This document shows positions 52,048 to 60,161 of a stretch of 64,000 nucleotides of DNA, piece after piece. A program made the position numbers and the translations under genes. A model generated the notes under the pieces. The model saw only the letters and a list, made by a program, of their open reading frames with translations. It was not told the DNA's origin and did no database searches. Position 1 is the stretch's first letter, and each line of letters begins with the position of its first letter. Where the stretch lies: assembly GCF_002736105.1 (NCBI RefSeq), contig NZ_CP024123.1, forward strand, positions 2,534,001-2,598,000, in the 5' to 3' direction. The stretch comes from Solibacillus sp. R5-41 (GTDB lineage: Bacteria; Bacillota; Bacilli; Bacillales_A; Planococcaceae).

Positions 52048-52659
52048 ATGCTTAAAATGTTTTTAGCATCTTCGTTTAAAGATGTAGTTGATCTATTTAG
52101 AAAATTTGCTGATGAAGACTTAAAAGGGAAAACTCTAACGTTTATTCCTACTGCGAGTATTCCAGAAGAGGTAGTTCACTATGTTAATACAGCAAAAGAA
52201 GAATTCAAAAAGTTGGGCGTGGTCCTTGTAGAACTCGATGTTGCTGTAGCATCGCCAGAAGAGATTAAAGAAAAATTGGAACGAAACGATTTTATCTATG
52301 TATCAGGAGGAAATACTTTTTTCTTGTTGCAAGAGTTGAGAAGATCAGGAGCAGATAAGATAATGAAAGAGCAAGTTGATTCAGGAAAATTGTATATTGG
52401 AGAATCAGCAGGAGCTATAGTAACTTCCCCTAATATAGAGTATATAAGATTTATGGACGATAAAGAAAAAGCTACTCAATTGAAAACGTTTGAAGGTTTA
52501 AACTTAATGGAATTTTATCCAGTTCCTCACTATAGTAACGAGCCATTTAAGGACTCGGCATCGGCTATAATTGCTCATTATGGTTCCACGTTAAACCTTT
52601 TACCCATCTCAAATACACAAGTAATTAAAGTTAAAGAAAACGATGTAATTGTTTGTTAA
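52048..52659 (+). CDS. Peptidase E (S51)-like hydrolase, copy B
   Basis: 203 residues, differing from copy A at two positions (Ala for Val near residue 22 and Val for Glu near residue 61). Nucleophile motif LYIGESAGAIV and GGNT turn intact. A + oriented boundary repeat starts 5 bp after the stop, as in copy A. Confidence 0.9.
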   Translation: MLKMFLASSFKDVVDLFRKFADEDLKGKTLTFIPTASIPEEVVHYVNTAKEEFKKLGVVLVELDVAVASPEEIKEKLERNDFIYVSGGNTFFLLQELRRSGADKIMKEQVDSGKLYIGESAGAIVTSPNIEYIRFMDDKEKATQLKTFEGLNLMEFYPVPHYSNEPFKDSASAIIAHYGSTLNLLPISNTQVIKVKENDVIVC

Positions 52660-52663
52660 TAAA

Positions 52664-52815
52664 CTCAACTAACGGGCGCGTTTGTTGAATAAGCTCCACT
52701 TTTCTGATTCAACAAATGGGTGCTTTAGTGCAACAAGGATTTATAACGTATACATAAATAAAGCGAATAATGTTCCCAAATGAGTGATCCCAAGAGTAAC
52801 GGGTTCCGTTTCCTA
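52664..52815 (+). repeat. Composite boundary repeat in + orientation, copy B
   Basis: Near-identical to 27157-27308. Confidence 0.85.
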
Positions 52816-52856
52816 TCGCAAAACTTTAATTTCCCTTATTTATTAATTTATTTAAT

Positions 52857-52958
52857 GTTCTTATTGAACTAACCTACTTACGTTCGTTCAATAAAAAAAA
52901 AGCTGCCTAAGCAACTCTATGATCTTCTAGTAAAGCCCCCGTTAGTTTAATAAGAACA
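52857..52958 (-). repeat. Composite boundary repeat at the right end of duplication B
   Basis: Outer arms GTTCTTATTGAACTAAC and GTTAGTTTAATAAGAAC pair (with one G-T). Stem AGCTGCCTAAGCAACT. Copy A lacks the matching right arm (TTTAAGTATTATATT there). Confidence 0.88.
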
Positions 52959-53103
52959 GCGACGCTTCTTCCACAATCGCGCCCGATAACTAAATAACGG
53001 TTAGCTTCTATTAGCTGATTGTGGAATTCCAAAGGGGTTTCTATTGGCGGTTCAGTTCAGCTAATTATTTTTCTGGTACTATAACGCTATGTTGAACTCC
53101 TTG

Positions 53104-53601
53104 TTATTCTTTTCCACTAAACTCTAAAATATTTAAACCCTCGGATGCTTCTGGTGCTTCAAAAAATTTAGTAACATGAATAAACGTCGCTTCCGTGTCA
53201 AAAGCTGCTCTTTCGGGTTGTTCGTTACGCCTTTGTGCAATTTGACTTAAGCATTGCTCGTTATTCAAATTAAGGAAAATTAGCTGATGGTTTGCATTGA
53301 CCTCTGATGCTATATCCCAAAACCACTTTCGCTGTTTTTGAGTGTTACCTGGAAAATCCATCACTACATCTGTACCAACACTTAATATGTTTTGGACAAG
53401 CTTTTTCACCATCGGCTTGAGCTGCGCTGAAAATTTTAGATAGTCCTCAAATGATGTGATTTGATTGGGATAAAGAGATGAAAGCCATTCATCCTCAGAT
53501 AACAGTACCGCATGTTTTTCTATAGCCAATTGGTTTGATTTAGTTGATTTTCCTGCTCCCATTTTTCCACAGAAAAAGTATAGAGTCCCCAATTGTTTCA
53601 T
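53104..53601 (-). CDS. P-loop kinase / AAA ATPase-like protein
   Basis: A 165-residue P-loop protein. Walker A is FFCGKMGAGKST; LLSEDEWLSSLYP follows as in zeta-toxin/chloramphenicol phosphotransferase-like kinases, and TDVVMDFPGNTQKQRKWFW serves as the Walker B/lid region. Probably phosphorylates a small molecule or nucleotide. No antitoxin gene lies beside it, so a toxin role is not supported. ATG after GGAGG. An 8-bp perfect inverted repeat AGTTACTA/TAGTAACT lies 70 bp upstream. Confidence 0.85.
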   Translation of the reverse strand: MKQLGTLYFFCGKMGAGKSTKSNQLAIEKHAVLLSEDEWLSSLYPNQITSFEDYLKFSAQLKPMVKKLVQNILSVGTDVVMDFPGNTQKQRKWFWDIASEVNANHQLIFLNLNNEQCLSQIAQRRNEQPERAAFDTEATFIHVTKFFEAPEASEGLNILEFSGKE

Positions 53602-53668
53602 ATTTTATTCCTCCGGGCTTATTATATTGGTTGTTGCCTCACCTTGTAATACTATAATTTACAACCTA

Positions 53669-53688
53669 AGTTACTAGTAATAGTAACT
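53669..53688. promoter_or_regulatory. Perfect inverted repeat upstream of the kinase gene
   Basis: AGTTACTAGTAATAGTAACT, 8-bp arms with a 4-bp loop. An operator is likelier than a terminator because no T-run follows. 53602-53809 has no other feature. Confidence 0.5.
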
Positions 53689-53809
53689 GACTTTTTTAAG
53701 TATGAATATTCAGTTTCAAAAATTCAATATCTAAATCGGGTCTTTTAATTTTAAATTTAATTTTTTAATGTTTTAGGATATCCCCCCCTAAGACCTGCTT
53801 ATTTTAACC

Positions 53810-53947
53810 TTTATTCAAGAATATGGCCCGATTGTTGAATTACAAGTTAAACAACACTCTTCAACTAAACTGCACCGTTAGTTTAATAAGAAAAAGCTAC
53901 CCTTACAGGCAGCCTTGTTCTGCTAAAGCCCCCCTTAGTTGAAGAAC
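53810..53947 (-). repeat. Composite boundary repeat, two palindrome classes joined
   Basis: TTCAAGAATA/GATTGTTGAA class palindrome, then TTCAACTAAACTGCACCG, the GGCTGCC terminator module and CCCCTTAGTTGAAGAA. The outer arms TTCTTCAACTAA-like/TTAGTTGAAGAA pair. It overlaps the DUF3147 stop. Confidence 0.85.
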
Positions 53948-54288
53948 AGAACTCTAACGTATTTTAAAGCAAGATCTTGAATCAATAAAAATATCAACAA
54001 GCCACATACTCCTAAACCAATAGATATAAATAAATGAACGGAGTTTTGCAAGGCTATATAAACGATTACTAACAAAACAGCAGTTGCAGGTAATCCCCAA
54101 AGTACCCCTAATGTAAACTTGCTTAACATTGCTGTTTGCTCCCCTTGGACATACAGCCATATAATGCTTAGTAAACTTACTAAAGGAAATGCAGCTATTA
54201 TTCCTCCATATGAAGGAAATCTTCTTGAAATCTCCGTAACAACACCAATAACGATTGCTGAAGCAATAATTTTCGTTATCACATACAT
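53935..54288 (-). CDS. DUF3147 family membrane protein
   Basis: A 117-residue protein with four hydrophobic helices, matching DUF3147 (YVITKIIASAIVIGVVTEIS, FPSYGGIIAAFPLVSLLSII). Function is not known. The ATG lies inside the end of the MarR gene (10-bp overlap), so the two are translated from one message and the MarR protein probably controls it. The stop overlaps a boundary repeat. Confidence 0.85.
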   Translation of the reverse strand: MYVITKIIASAIVIGVVTEISRRFPSYGGIIAAFPLVSLLSIIWLYVQGEQTAMLSKFTLGVLWGLPATAVLLVIVYIALQNSVHLFISIGLGVCGLLIFLLIQDLALKYVRVLFFN

Positions 54289-54695
54289 TGTTTTGCACGA
54301 TCACTTAAGATTTTTAGGGCTTGTTCTACTAAATTCTTTTCATTGTCATCAAGTTGATTCAACACTTGTTCTAATTTTTCTTCATCTAAACTAGTATTTC
54401 TATGTAAAACTTCTTTACCAAAATCCGTTAGACAAAGAATTACTTTTCTTTCATCAAGAGGATCTCTCCCCTTTATTAAATAGTTCTTTTCAATCATTCT
54501 TTTAACGTGTTCCGAGGCAGTATTATGAGAAACCTGTATGAATGAAGCAATTTCATTTACTCCTATCTCATCCTGTTTATCTACAAGTTGAAGAATACGG
54601 ACCACTTGATGAGAGATTTTTTCTTTATGAAGATAATGTAAATGGAAATAAATATCTGTCCAATATTGATTTAATAGTGAAACTTTACTGTTCAT
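54279..54695 (-). CDS. MarR family transcriptional regulator
   Basis: A 138-residue MarR protein: EIASFIQVSHNTASEHVKRMIEK recognition region and DPLDERKVILCLTDFGKEV wing (DxRxxxLxLT). ATG at 54695 after GGAGTGG, four bases away. Two palindromes upstream point to autoregulation. First gene of the marR-DUF3147 operon. Confidence 0.92.
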   Translation of the reverse strand: MNSKVSLLNQYWTDIYFHLHYLHKEKISHQVVRILQLVDKQDEIGVNEIASFIQVSHNTASEHVKRMIEKNYLIKGRDPLDERKVILCLTDFGKEVLHRNTSLDEEKLEQVLNQLDDNEKNLVEQALKILSDRAKQCM

Positions 54696-54712
54696 AAATA
54701 CCACTCCTTTAT

Positions 54713-54745
54713 ATCGTCAATTACGATTGTATCGTATATTACGAT
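54713..54745. promoter_or_regulatory. Paired MarR operators
   Basis: ATCGTCAATTACGAT and ATCGTATATTACGAT, 18 bp apart centre to centre; the second is perfectly symmetric (ATCGTA/TACGAT). They lie directly upstream of the MarR ribosome site. Confidence 0.8.
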
Positions 54746-54783
54746 GCAAAGTAAAGAGTTTGTTTTTTTCATACAAATCGGAA

Positions 54784-54842
54784 TCTCTTATTAAACTAAC
54801 CTGCCCCGTTAGTTCAATAAGAAAAAAGAGCTGCATACGCAA
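54784..54842 (-). repeat. Left part of a boundary repeat split by IS3 copy 3
   Basis: CTTATTAAACTAACCTGCC, GTTAGTTCAATAAG, GAGCTGCATACGCAA; continues at 56119. Confidence 0.92.
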
Positions 54843-54883
54843 GGCACTGACTACCCTTTTTGAGACAAAAATAAAACACCCTA

Positions 54884-55723
54884 TTATGCAGCCAATTGAC
54901 GGTATTGAACCGGCGATTGGCTGTTTAGTTTCGTTTGAATACGGATATTGTTATAATAAGTAATGTATTCTTCGACAATCTGTATCACACGTGCATTCGT
55001 TGTGCGATAGATATCGTCGAGATAGAACGTTTCAGACTTTAGCGTGGAATGAAACGATTCGATTGGGGAATTATCAGCTGGCGTGCCTTTGCGGGACATG
55101 CTCATGGTAATTCCTTTTTCTTTGGCTGCTTTTTGATAAGCATAGGATGTATAAACGGACCCTTGGTCACTATGCAGAATGCATCCTTCTGGTAGCTTAG
55201 GCAATTGATAGAGCGTATCCAACACAAAATCAGTGTCTTGTTTGATACCAGTAGTTTGTGCCACAATTTCTCCATTGTAGACATCGAGAATACTAGAAAG
55301 ATACATCATCGATTGACCAAAAGGCAAGTACGTAATATCCGTGACTAGCTTCTCCATGGGCTTAGATGCTGTAAAATCACGTGCTAATAAATTCGGTGCA
55401 ACGTATGCTGGCTGCCCGGTACGCTTCCGTTTCTTCACCTTTACTTTACATTGCCAACCATATTTTTGCATAACACGTTGCACAGTCTTCCTACAAACTC
55501 CTGGATACAGATTAGCAATCTTTCGATAACCATATCGAAATTTATTCTGTTTGCACAAGTCACCAATCTGCTGATCTCGAATCTCCTTTTGTGTGGATTG
55601 ATCCACATCATTTCTCCAACGATAGTATGACGAGCGACCTACGCCTAAATGAAGACAGATTTCACCAATTGGCAAAACATCTTTTAATTCTTCAACTAAT
55701 TGAAGTACTACTTTTGGCGCCAC
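54884..55723 (-). CDS. IS3 transposase OrfB, copy 3
   Basis: Intact 279-residue DDE transposase, a few residues different from copy 1 (CLHLGVGRSS, DVLPIGE). TDITYLPF, HSDQGSVYTS and SPIESFHSTLKSE are intact. Confidence 0.95.
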   Translation of the reverse strand: MAPKVVLQLVEELKDVLPIGEICLHLGVGRSSYYRWRNDVDQSTQKEIRDQQIGDLCKQNKFRYGYRKIANLYPGVCRKTVQRVMQKYGWQCKVKVKKRKRTGQPAYVAPNLLARDFTASKPMEKLVTDITYLPFGQSMMYLSSILDVYNGEIVAQTTGIKQDTDFVLDTLYQLPKLPEGCILHSDQGSVYTSYAYQKAAKEKGITMSMSRKGTPADNSPIESFHSTLKSETFYLDDIYRTTNARVIQIVEEYITYYNNIRIQTKLNSQSPVQYRQLAA

Positions 55724-56043
55724 TTCCCTTCCAATTCCGCGTACTTTTTTAAAACTTCAATCTGTTGTTTCAACTCCAAATTCTCTGCCTGTAGCTTGGC
55801 TGTCTCGCTTTCAAATTCCGGTCCTTTGCCGAAGGCATATTGTTTACCAACTGGTTGTTTAAGACGGTGCATTTCACCATTTCGATACCAATGCATCCAT
55901 CGCTTCAACTGCGTATAGTTTCGAATGTCCAATTCTTCCATTACTTCTTTTACCGGTACGTTAGCCAATCGCATTTCAATTGCCTTCATTTTCACTTCTA
56001 CTGGATAACTGACTCTTGTTCCCATAGAAAAACACCTCCACAT
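55708..56043 (-). CDS. IS3 transposase OrfA, copy 3
   Basis: Intact 111-residue OrfA identical in protein to copy 2; A6G slippery heptamer at the OrfA/OrfB overlap (55744-55750). Confidence 0.93.
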   Translation of the reverse strand: MWRCFSMGTRVSYPVEVKMKAIEMRLANVPVKEVMEELDIRNYTQLKRWMHWYRNGEMHRLKQPVGKQYAFGKGPEFESETAKLQAENLELKQQIEVLKKYAELEGKWRQK

Positions 56044-56118
56044 TGATTATTTCAGGTTTAAGTCCCCGTTATTCAATGAAAGGTGTTTTTATTTGTCTCA
56101 TATTATTAGGTCAGTGCC

Positions 56119-56155
56119 CAACTCAATGATCTTCAAGTAAAGCCCCCGTTAGTAA
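56119..56155 (-). repeat. Right part of the boundary repeat split by IS3 copy 3
   Basis: CAACTCAATGATCTTCAAG then AAAGCCCCCGTTAG, 6 bp from the stop at 56161. Confidence 0.92.
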
Positions 56156-56160
56156 AAAAA

Positions 56161-56430
56161 TCACTTTAAAAAGGACTTGTCAAAATACTCCATTACTAGT
56201 ATTACTAGCCCCAAAATCGACAACAACAATCCTACAACAAATGGGAAACCTAGGAATAAACTTTCAACACTTTCATTCGCATATTGCTTTCCTCCAAAAA
56301 TTGCATACCACAACTGTGAACCAGACCAACTATTCATGCTGGGAATATATAATGCTGCCACCACAATTATAGTTAATGTAGTAAATAATCCCCCTAACAT
56401 TATAAAACCGCCAATTACTGTCCTTTTCAT
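56161..56430 (-). CDS. Small membrane protein, 89 aa
   Basis: Two clear hydrophobic helices (about residues 5-30 and 60-80) joined by a polar loop with WSGSQLWYAIFGGKQY. Both ends probably cytoplasmic. ATG after GGGGG. The stop touches a boundary repeat and another repeat lies 83 bp upstream, so it is a one-gene unit. No family recognised. Confidence 0.65.
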   Translation of the reverse strand: MKRTVIGGFIMLGGLFTTLTIIVVAALYIPSMNSWSGSQLWYAIFGGKQYANESVESLFLGFPFVVGLLLSILGLVILVMEYFDKSFLK

Positions 56431-56512
56431 TCTTTCGCCCCCAATCTATAAATTTCCCCCCTTATTTTCATCCCCTTCTATTCTATCTATTTCTCCAAGC
56501 AATTTAGATTTC

Positions 56513-56560
56513 CCTTGTTCAACTAACCTGCCCCGTTAGTTTAAGTACATTTCTTCACAA
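56513..56560 (-). repeat. Boundary repeat, left box with extended tail
   Basis: CCTTGTTCAACTAACCTGCC, then CGTTAGTTTAAGTACATTTC and TTCAC. Confidence 0.82.
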
Positions 56561-56747
56561 TCTTCATTATGATATTAACGTAAATTTCCAACGAAAACCA
56601 ACTCACTTTTAGAAATTTTTAAAAGTGAGCATTTAACTGGACGGACCATTCTAATCTGTAAATTTATCAATATTTGTTATTTTTGGAAAATATGTAGGGT
56701 ATAGTAGGATTAGATTCGTCTTATAAGGTAGAAAGGGGGAGAGTGCT

Positions 56748-57290
56748 ATTCAGGATGAGATTTTAGTAGAAAAAGTGAAAGCAGGTGATGAGCAGGCGTT
56801 TCGTTTCCTTATTGAAAGATATAAAAATGATTTGTTCAAGGCGTTATATCCGATCCTCAGGAATGAGAAGGATGCAGAGGATGTAACTCAAGAAGTGTTT
56901 TTAAAAATCTATTATGCTCTCCCTCAGTACAAATCACAAGGTTTGAAGGCGTGGATGACGCGGATTGCGATTAATCATGCAATTGATTTAAAGCGCAAGA
57001 AGCAACGTCAGAATGAAACGGTTCTTGAACCAGAAGTGTTTTCAGCAATAGCTCAAACCGGTTGTAATACCATTGCTCTTCTTCTGCGAAAAGAACAGAG
57101 AGAGGTAGTACGACATCGATTAGATGAAATGCCCCCTAATTATAGAGATGTTATTTATGCGTATTACATAACTGAAAAAAGTTATAAACAAATCGCTGAT
57201 GAGCAGGAGGTTGAGGTTAAGACAATAGAAATGAAGTTGTACCGTGCAAGAAATTGGATGAAAAAACATTGGAAGGAGGATGATTTTTGA
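56748..57290 (+). CDS. ECF-type RNA polymerase sigma factor
   Basis: A sigma-70 family factor of about 180 residues. Region 2: AFRFLIERYKNDLFKALYPI, LRNEKDAEDVTQEVFLKIYY and WMTRIAINHAIDLKRKK; region 4: LDEMPPNYRDVIYAYYITEK and YKQIADEQEVEVKTIEMKLY. The frame opens at a GTG at 56775, but no ribosome site precedes it. An ATT at 56748 has AAAGGGGGAGAG four bases upstream and adds QDEILVEKV, which fits ECF N-termini, so I place the start there. First gene of a four-gene operon with its anti-sigma factor. Confidence 0.92.
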   Translation: MQDEILVEKVKAGDEQAFRFLIERYKNDLFKALYPILRNEKDAEDVTQEVFLKIYYALPQYKSQGLKAWMTRIAINHAIDLKRKKQRQNETVLEPEVFSAIAQTGCNTIALLLRKEQREVVRHRLDEMPPNYRDVIYAYYITEKSYKQIADEQEVEVKTIEMKLYRARNWMKKHWKEDDF

Positions 57291-57727
57291 TGAGGCACTT
57301 CAACAACGAAGAGTGGAGGAGTTATATAAACGATAAGTTATCAGAAACTACGTGTGAAGAGCTAGAAGATCACCTATTTTCCTGTGACCAATGTTTAGAA
57401 GTCTATATGAAAATGTTAGATAGACAGGCAGAGGAGCTACCAGTGATAGATTATACTAGCTTTACAGATGAAATAATTGCAGAACTCCCTCAAAAGATGG
57501 TACGAAATAAAACACTTTATCAGCGAACACTATTTCATTACGCGGTAGCAGCAGTAATTACATTAACACTTATGACAACTGGCTTCTTCCAAACCATTAT
57601 GGGTGTTATTACTACCGTTGAAGTATCGTCGATATCAAAGCCACAGCAAAGTGTATCGAATAGCCTAATGGAAAAATCTTTGGCACTATTTGAAATAATT
57701 GATATAAAACATAAGGAGGGTCAATAA
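57290..57727 (+). CDS. Anti-sigma factor with ZAS-type zinc motif
   Basis: A 145-residue membrane-bound anti-sigma factor. The N-terminal cytoplasmic part has the zinc-binding anti-sigma pattern (HLFSCDQCLEVYM, HxxxCxxC), followed by one membrane helix (about residues 85-108) and a short outer tail. It should bind and silence the sigma factor encoded just upstream. The ATG overlaps the sigma TGA by one base; GGAGGA lies nine bases upstream. Confidence 0.87.
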   Translation: MRHFNNEEWRSYINDKLSETTCEELEDHLFSCDQCLEVYMKMLDRQAEELPVIDYTSFTDEIIAELPQKMVRNKTLYQRTLFHYAVAAVITLTLMTTGFFQTIMGVITTVEVSSISKPQQSVSNSLMEKSLALFEIIDIKHKEGQ

Positions 57728-57729
57728 CG

Positions 57730-58830
57730 ATGACTAAAAATCCACTACTTGCGTTCTTCCTCACCTTTATTCCGGGGGTGGGACATTTCTACTTAAGTCG
57801 AAAAGTCAGAGGGTTCCTTTATGGAGCAGGGGCCATATTACCTTTCATATATGGTTTCCTCCTATATATCCAAATTTATTCAGACGAAGCACTAATTATT
57901 GGGATATTCATCGCAGCAATCGTAACGGTAATTAGTGTAATGGATATGGTACTTTACTTATTAAAAAATCAGAGACTTACGATACCAACTAACCAAACGC
58001 ACCAAACGTTAGAGGAACCAACCCAAATTAAAACGGACGAAAATGAACGCTTTTATACAATTTTACTTTCCTTTATCCCAGGGTTAGGTCATTTTCAACT
58101 AGGTTTAATGAATAGAGGATTAACATTCCTAATCGGATTTTTTGGACTTGGAACGATGGTCTTATTTATATCAGTTTTCACGGACCAAATTGCATTCTTG
58201 GTGTTTCTAGGGATTCTCCCTGTGCTTTGGGTTTATAACATGTTTGATGCAATTCAACAAGTGAGCAAAAAGTTACGAGGAGAAGAATTAATAGATAAGA
58301 CGATATTAGAGGATTTCGAAGAAACACGTCGTGAACAAGGAAAGAAAAGTAAGACTTTAGCAACGGTATTATCGATTTTTCCAGGTGCGGGACATATGTA
58401 CTTAGGGTTACAAAAACGTGGCTTACAGCTCATGGCAGCTTTTTTGTTGGGAATTTATATTTTAGACATTTTAAGACTTTCACTGTTTCTATTTTTAATC
58501 CCAATAATATGGTTTTACAGCTTTTTTGATGCATTGCAAAAGGTTTCAATGCACGAGGAGGAGGAACTAGAAGATATCCCAATGATCTCGTATTTTGTGA
58601 ATCACCAAAAATGGTTAGGTATTGGTATGTTGACGCTAGGACTTTATTATTTAATTGCAAATGTGATCATCCCTGCGTTAGCGCCGGCATTAAAGATAAA
58701 TCTAGGATTTGATATTGAATATTGGTATTATAACTACTTCCAAGTCAGTGTTATCTGTATTTTATTAATTGGCGGGGGCTTGAGGCTGTTATTCGGAAGC
58801 AAAATCCGAAAGGAGAGTCGTAATGCGTAA
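57730..58830 (+). CDS. Polytopic membrane protein with three TM2-like repeats
   Basis: A 366-residue membrane protein made of three similar units, each beginning with a Pro-Gly-x-Gly-His turn: FIPGVGHFYLSRKVRGFLYG, FIPGLGHFQLGLMNRGLTFL and FPGAGHMYLGLQKRGLQLMA. Each is followed by a hydrophobic pair, and a charged linker separates units. A final segment has two more helices. The units resemble TM2 domains. ATG after AAGGAGG, 2 bp after the anti-sigma gene. As part of the sigma operon it may act in envelope stress. Confidence 0.8.
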   Translation: MTKNPLLAFFLTFIPGVGHFYLSRKVRGFLYGAGAILPFIYGFLLYIQIYSDEALIIGIFIAAIVTVISVMDMVLYLLKNQRLTIPTNQTHQTLEEPTQIKTDENERFYTILLSFIPGLGHFQLGLMNRGLTFLIGFFGLGTMVLFISVFTDQIAFLVFLGILPVLWVYNMFDAIQQVSKKLRGEELIDKTILEDFEETRREQGKKSKTLATVLSIFPGAGHMYLGLQKRGLQLMAAFLLGIYILDILRLSLFLFLIPIIWFYSFFDALQKVSMHEEEELEDIPMISYFVNHQKWLGIGMLTLGLYYLIANVIIPALAPALKINLGFDIEYWYYNYFQVSVICILLIGGGLRLLFGSKIRKESRNA

Positions 58831-59773
58831 ATGGCGTGTTGGTACTGTATCAATGGGCTTATCTCTTATATTTCTAGGGGTTCTCTTATTTATAACTCAA
58901 ATTAAGGGGAAATTTATGTTTGAACCATTTCTTGTATGGTGGCCGATTATCCTTATTGTGTTAGGAATTGAAATTATCGTTTACCTCTTTTTATCAAAGC
59001 AAGAAAATCCAATTGTAAAGTACGATTTTATAAGCATTTTATTTGTTGGTATATTAGGTACTATTGGAATTGGCTTTACGATTTTAACTTCAACTGGTCT
59101 ATTAACCGAGCTGCAAACCCTTGTGGTGGCTGAGGATAAATCATTCAATCTACCTTCAATCGAGGAAGAGATACCAGACAACATTAAAAGAATTGTCCTG
59201 GAAACGAATGATCATGAAGCAAAAATAGAGGGTTCTGACGTAAACCAAATAAATATATTTGGTACCTATAGCGTAAAGGTTAATCCGAAAAGCAATCCTC
59301 CGATTACAGACAAGGATAATTATACGCTGACAAAAATAGTAGGCGACACAATGTATGTGACGATTAAAGCTACTTCTCGTCATTCGGGTCCTTTCTCGAC
59401 CTATATGGCAATCGAGCCTACAATTATTGTACCAGTTAATGTTCGCTTAGAGGTGAGAGGAAAGCATAATACAATTGAGCTGCATCCAGGTTCTCTTGAA
59501 AACCATTGGACCGTTGATGGACCAAGCTATGTTACCATGCATCTTGAAAAAAATAATGATGTACTACTTTCAGCTACTTCAAGAAATAACCCGCAAAATG
59601 GTAATGTGAAATGGGATTCGATTGAAATATCAGACAAAGGCGGAATCGACAAGTTTGAAGAGGAAGTAAACGACAAACTTTACAAAGGAACTTTTAAGAT
59701 AGGAAACGGAACATTTCATCTTAATATATTTAATAGTGAGCTAATTTCGGTGAATTTGGTAGAAGGGATTTAA
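58823..59773 (+). CDS. LiaI/LiaF-like membrane protein with a DUF4097-type adhesin-like domain
   Basis: A 316-residue protein. Residues 1-100 hold three or four helices resembling the DUF5668/LiaI membrane module (LSLIFLGVLLFITQI, PFLVWWPIILIVLGIEIIVY). The rest is an extracytoplasmic beta-helix-like domain (IKRIVLETNDHEAKIEGSD, PVNVRLEVRGKHNTIEL) as in DUF4097/LiaF C-terminal domains. It overlaps the previous gene by 8 bp. Probably an envelope-stress effector or sensor of the sigma system. Confidence 0.83.
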   Translation: MRKWRVGTVSMGLSLIFLGVLLFITQIKGKFMFEPFLVWWPIILIVLGIEIIVYLFLSKQENPIVKYDFISILFVGILGTIGIGFTILTSTGLLTELQTLVVAEDKSFNLPSIEEEIPDNIKRIVLETNDHEAKIEGSDVNQINIFGTYSVKVNPKSNPPITDKDNYTLTKIVGDTMYVTIKATSRHSGPFSTYMAIEPTIIVPVNVRLEVRGKHNTIELHPGSLENHWTVDGPSYVTMHLEKNNDVLLSATSRNNPQNGNVKWDSIEISDKGGIDKFEEEVNDKLYKGTFKIGNGTFHLNIFNSELISVNLVEGI

Positions 59774-59918
59774 AATCAATTTAAGGTATCCCCAAAGTGG
59801 TGGTATTCTTGTAGGATAGAGTTTTTAATAAAAAGGTATCTATTTTTCGCTATTTTTTAAAAAATTCCAATGATGTATAGCGATAATAAAGTTGTTTAAT
59901 TTCGCTATAATAAACAAG

Positions 59919-59956
59919 AGCCTTACTACATTTGATATGTAATAAGGCTTTTAAAG
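59919..59956 (+). terminator. Terminator of the sigma-factor operon
   Basis: Arms GAGCCTTACTACAT and ATGTAATAAGGCTT with a T-run; about 145 bp past the stop. Nothing else seen in 59774-60019. Confidence 0.8.
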
Positions 59957-60019
59957 TTGTTTAAAATCGAATTAATCTAAAAGAATTTTGTTGCTTAAAA
60001 AAATAATAAATTTGTGTAA

Positions 60020-60070
60020 TTCTTATTGAACTAAAGCCCCCGTTAGTTTAAGTACATTTTTTCACAAACT
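60020..60070 (-). repeat. Boundary repeat with extended tail
   Basis: TTCTTATTGAACTAAAGCCC, CCGTTAGTTTAAGTACATTT, TTTCACAAAC. Confidence 0.85.
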
Positions 60071-60161
60071 ATTAGTTTAAGTTAACAATCACGTCAATTA
60101 AAACTACTTCCTAGCTCATTACTCTGTAAACAGATTGAAGTAAATATTTGATTGAGTTCGA

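Larger units (their letters stand above)
54843..56118 (-). mobile_element. IS3 family element, copy 3 (1276 bp)
   Basis: Intact ends GGCACTGAC/GTCAGTGCC, CAA target duplication (54840-54842, 56119-56121). Same length as copy 1. Confidence 0.95.

Noticed and set aside
53104-53601. Zeta-type toxin
   Set aside because: Only the P-loop resembles it; no antitoxin partner gene lies beside it.
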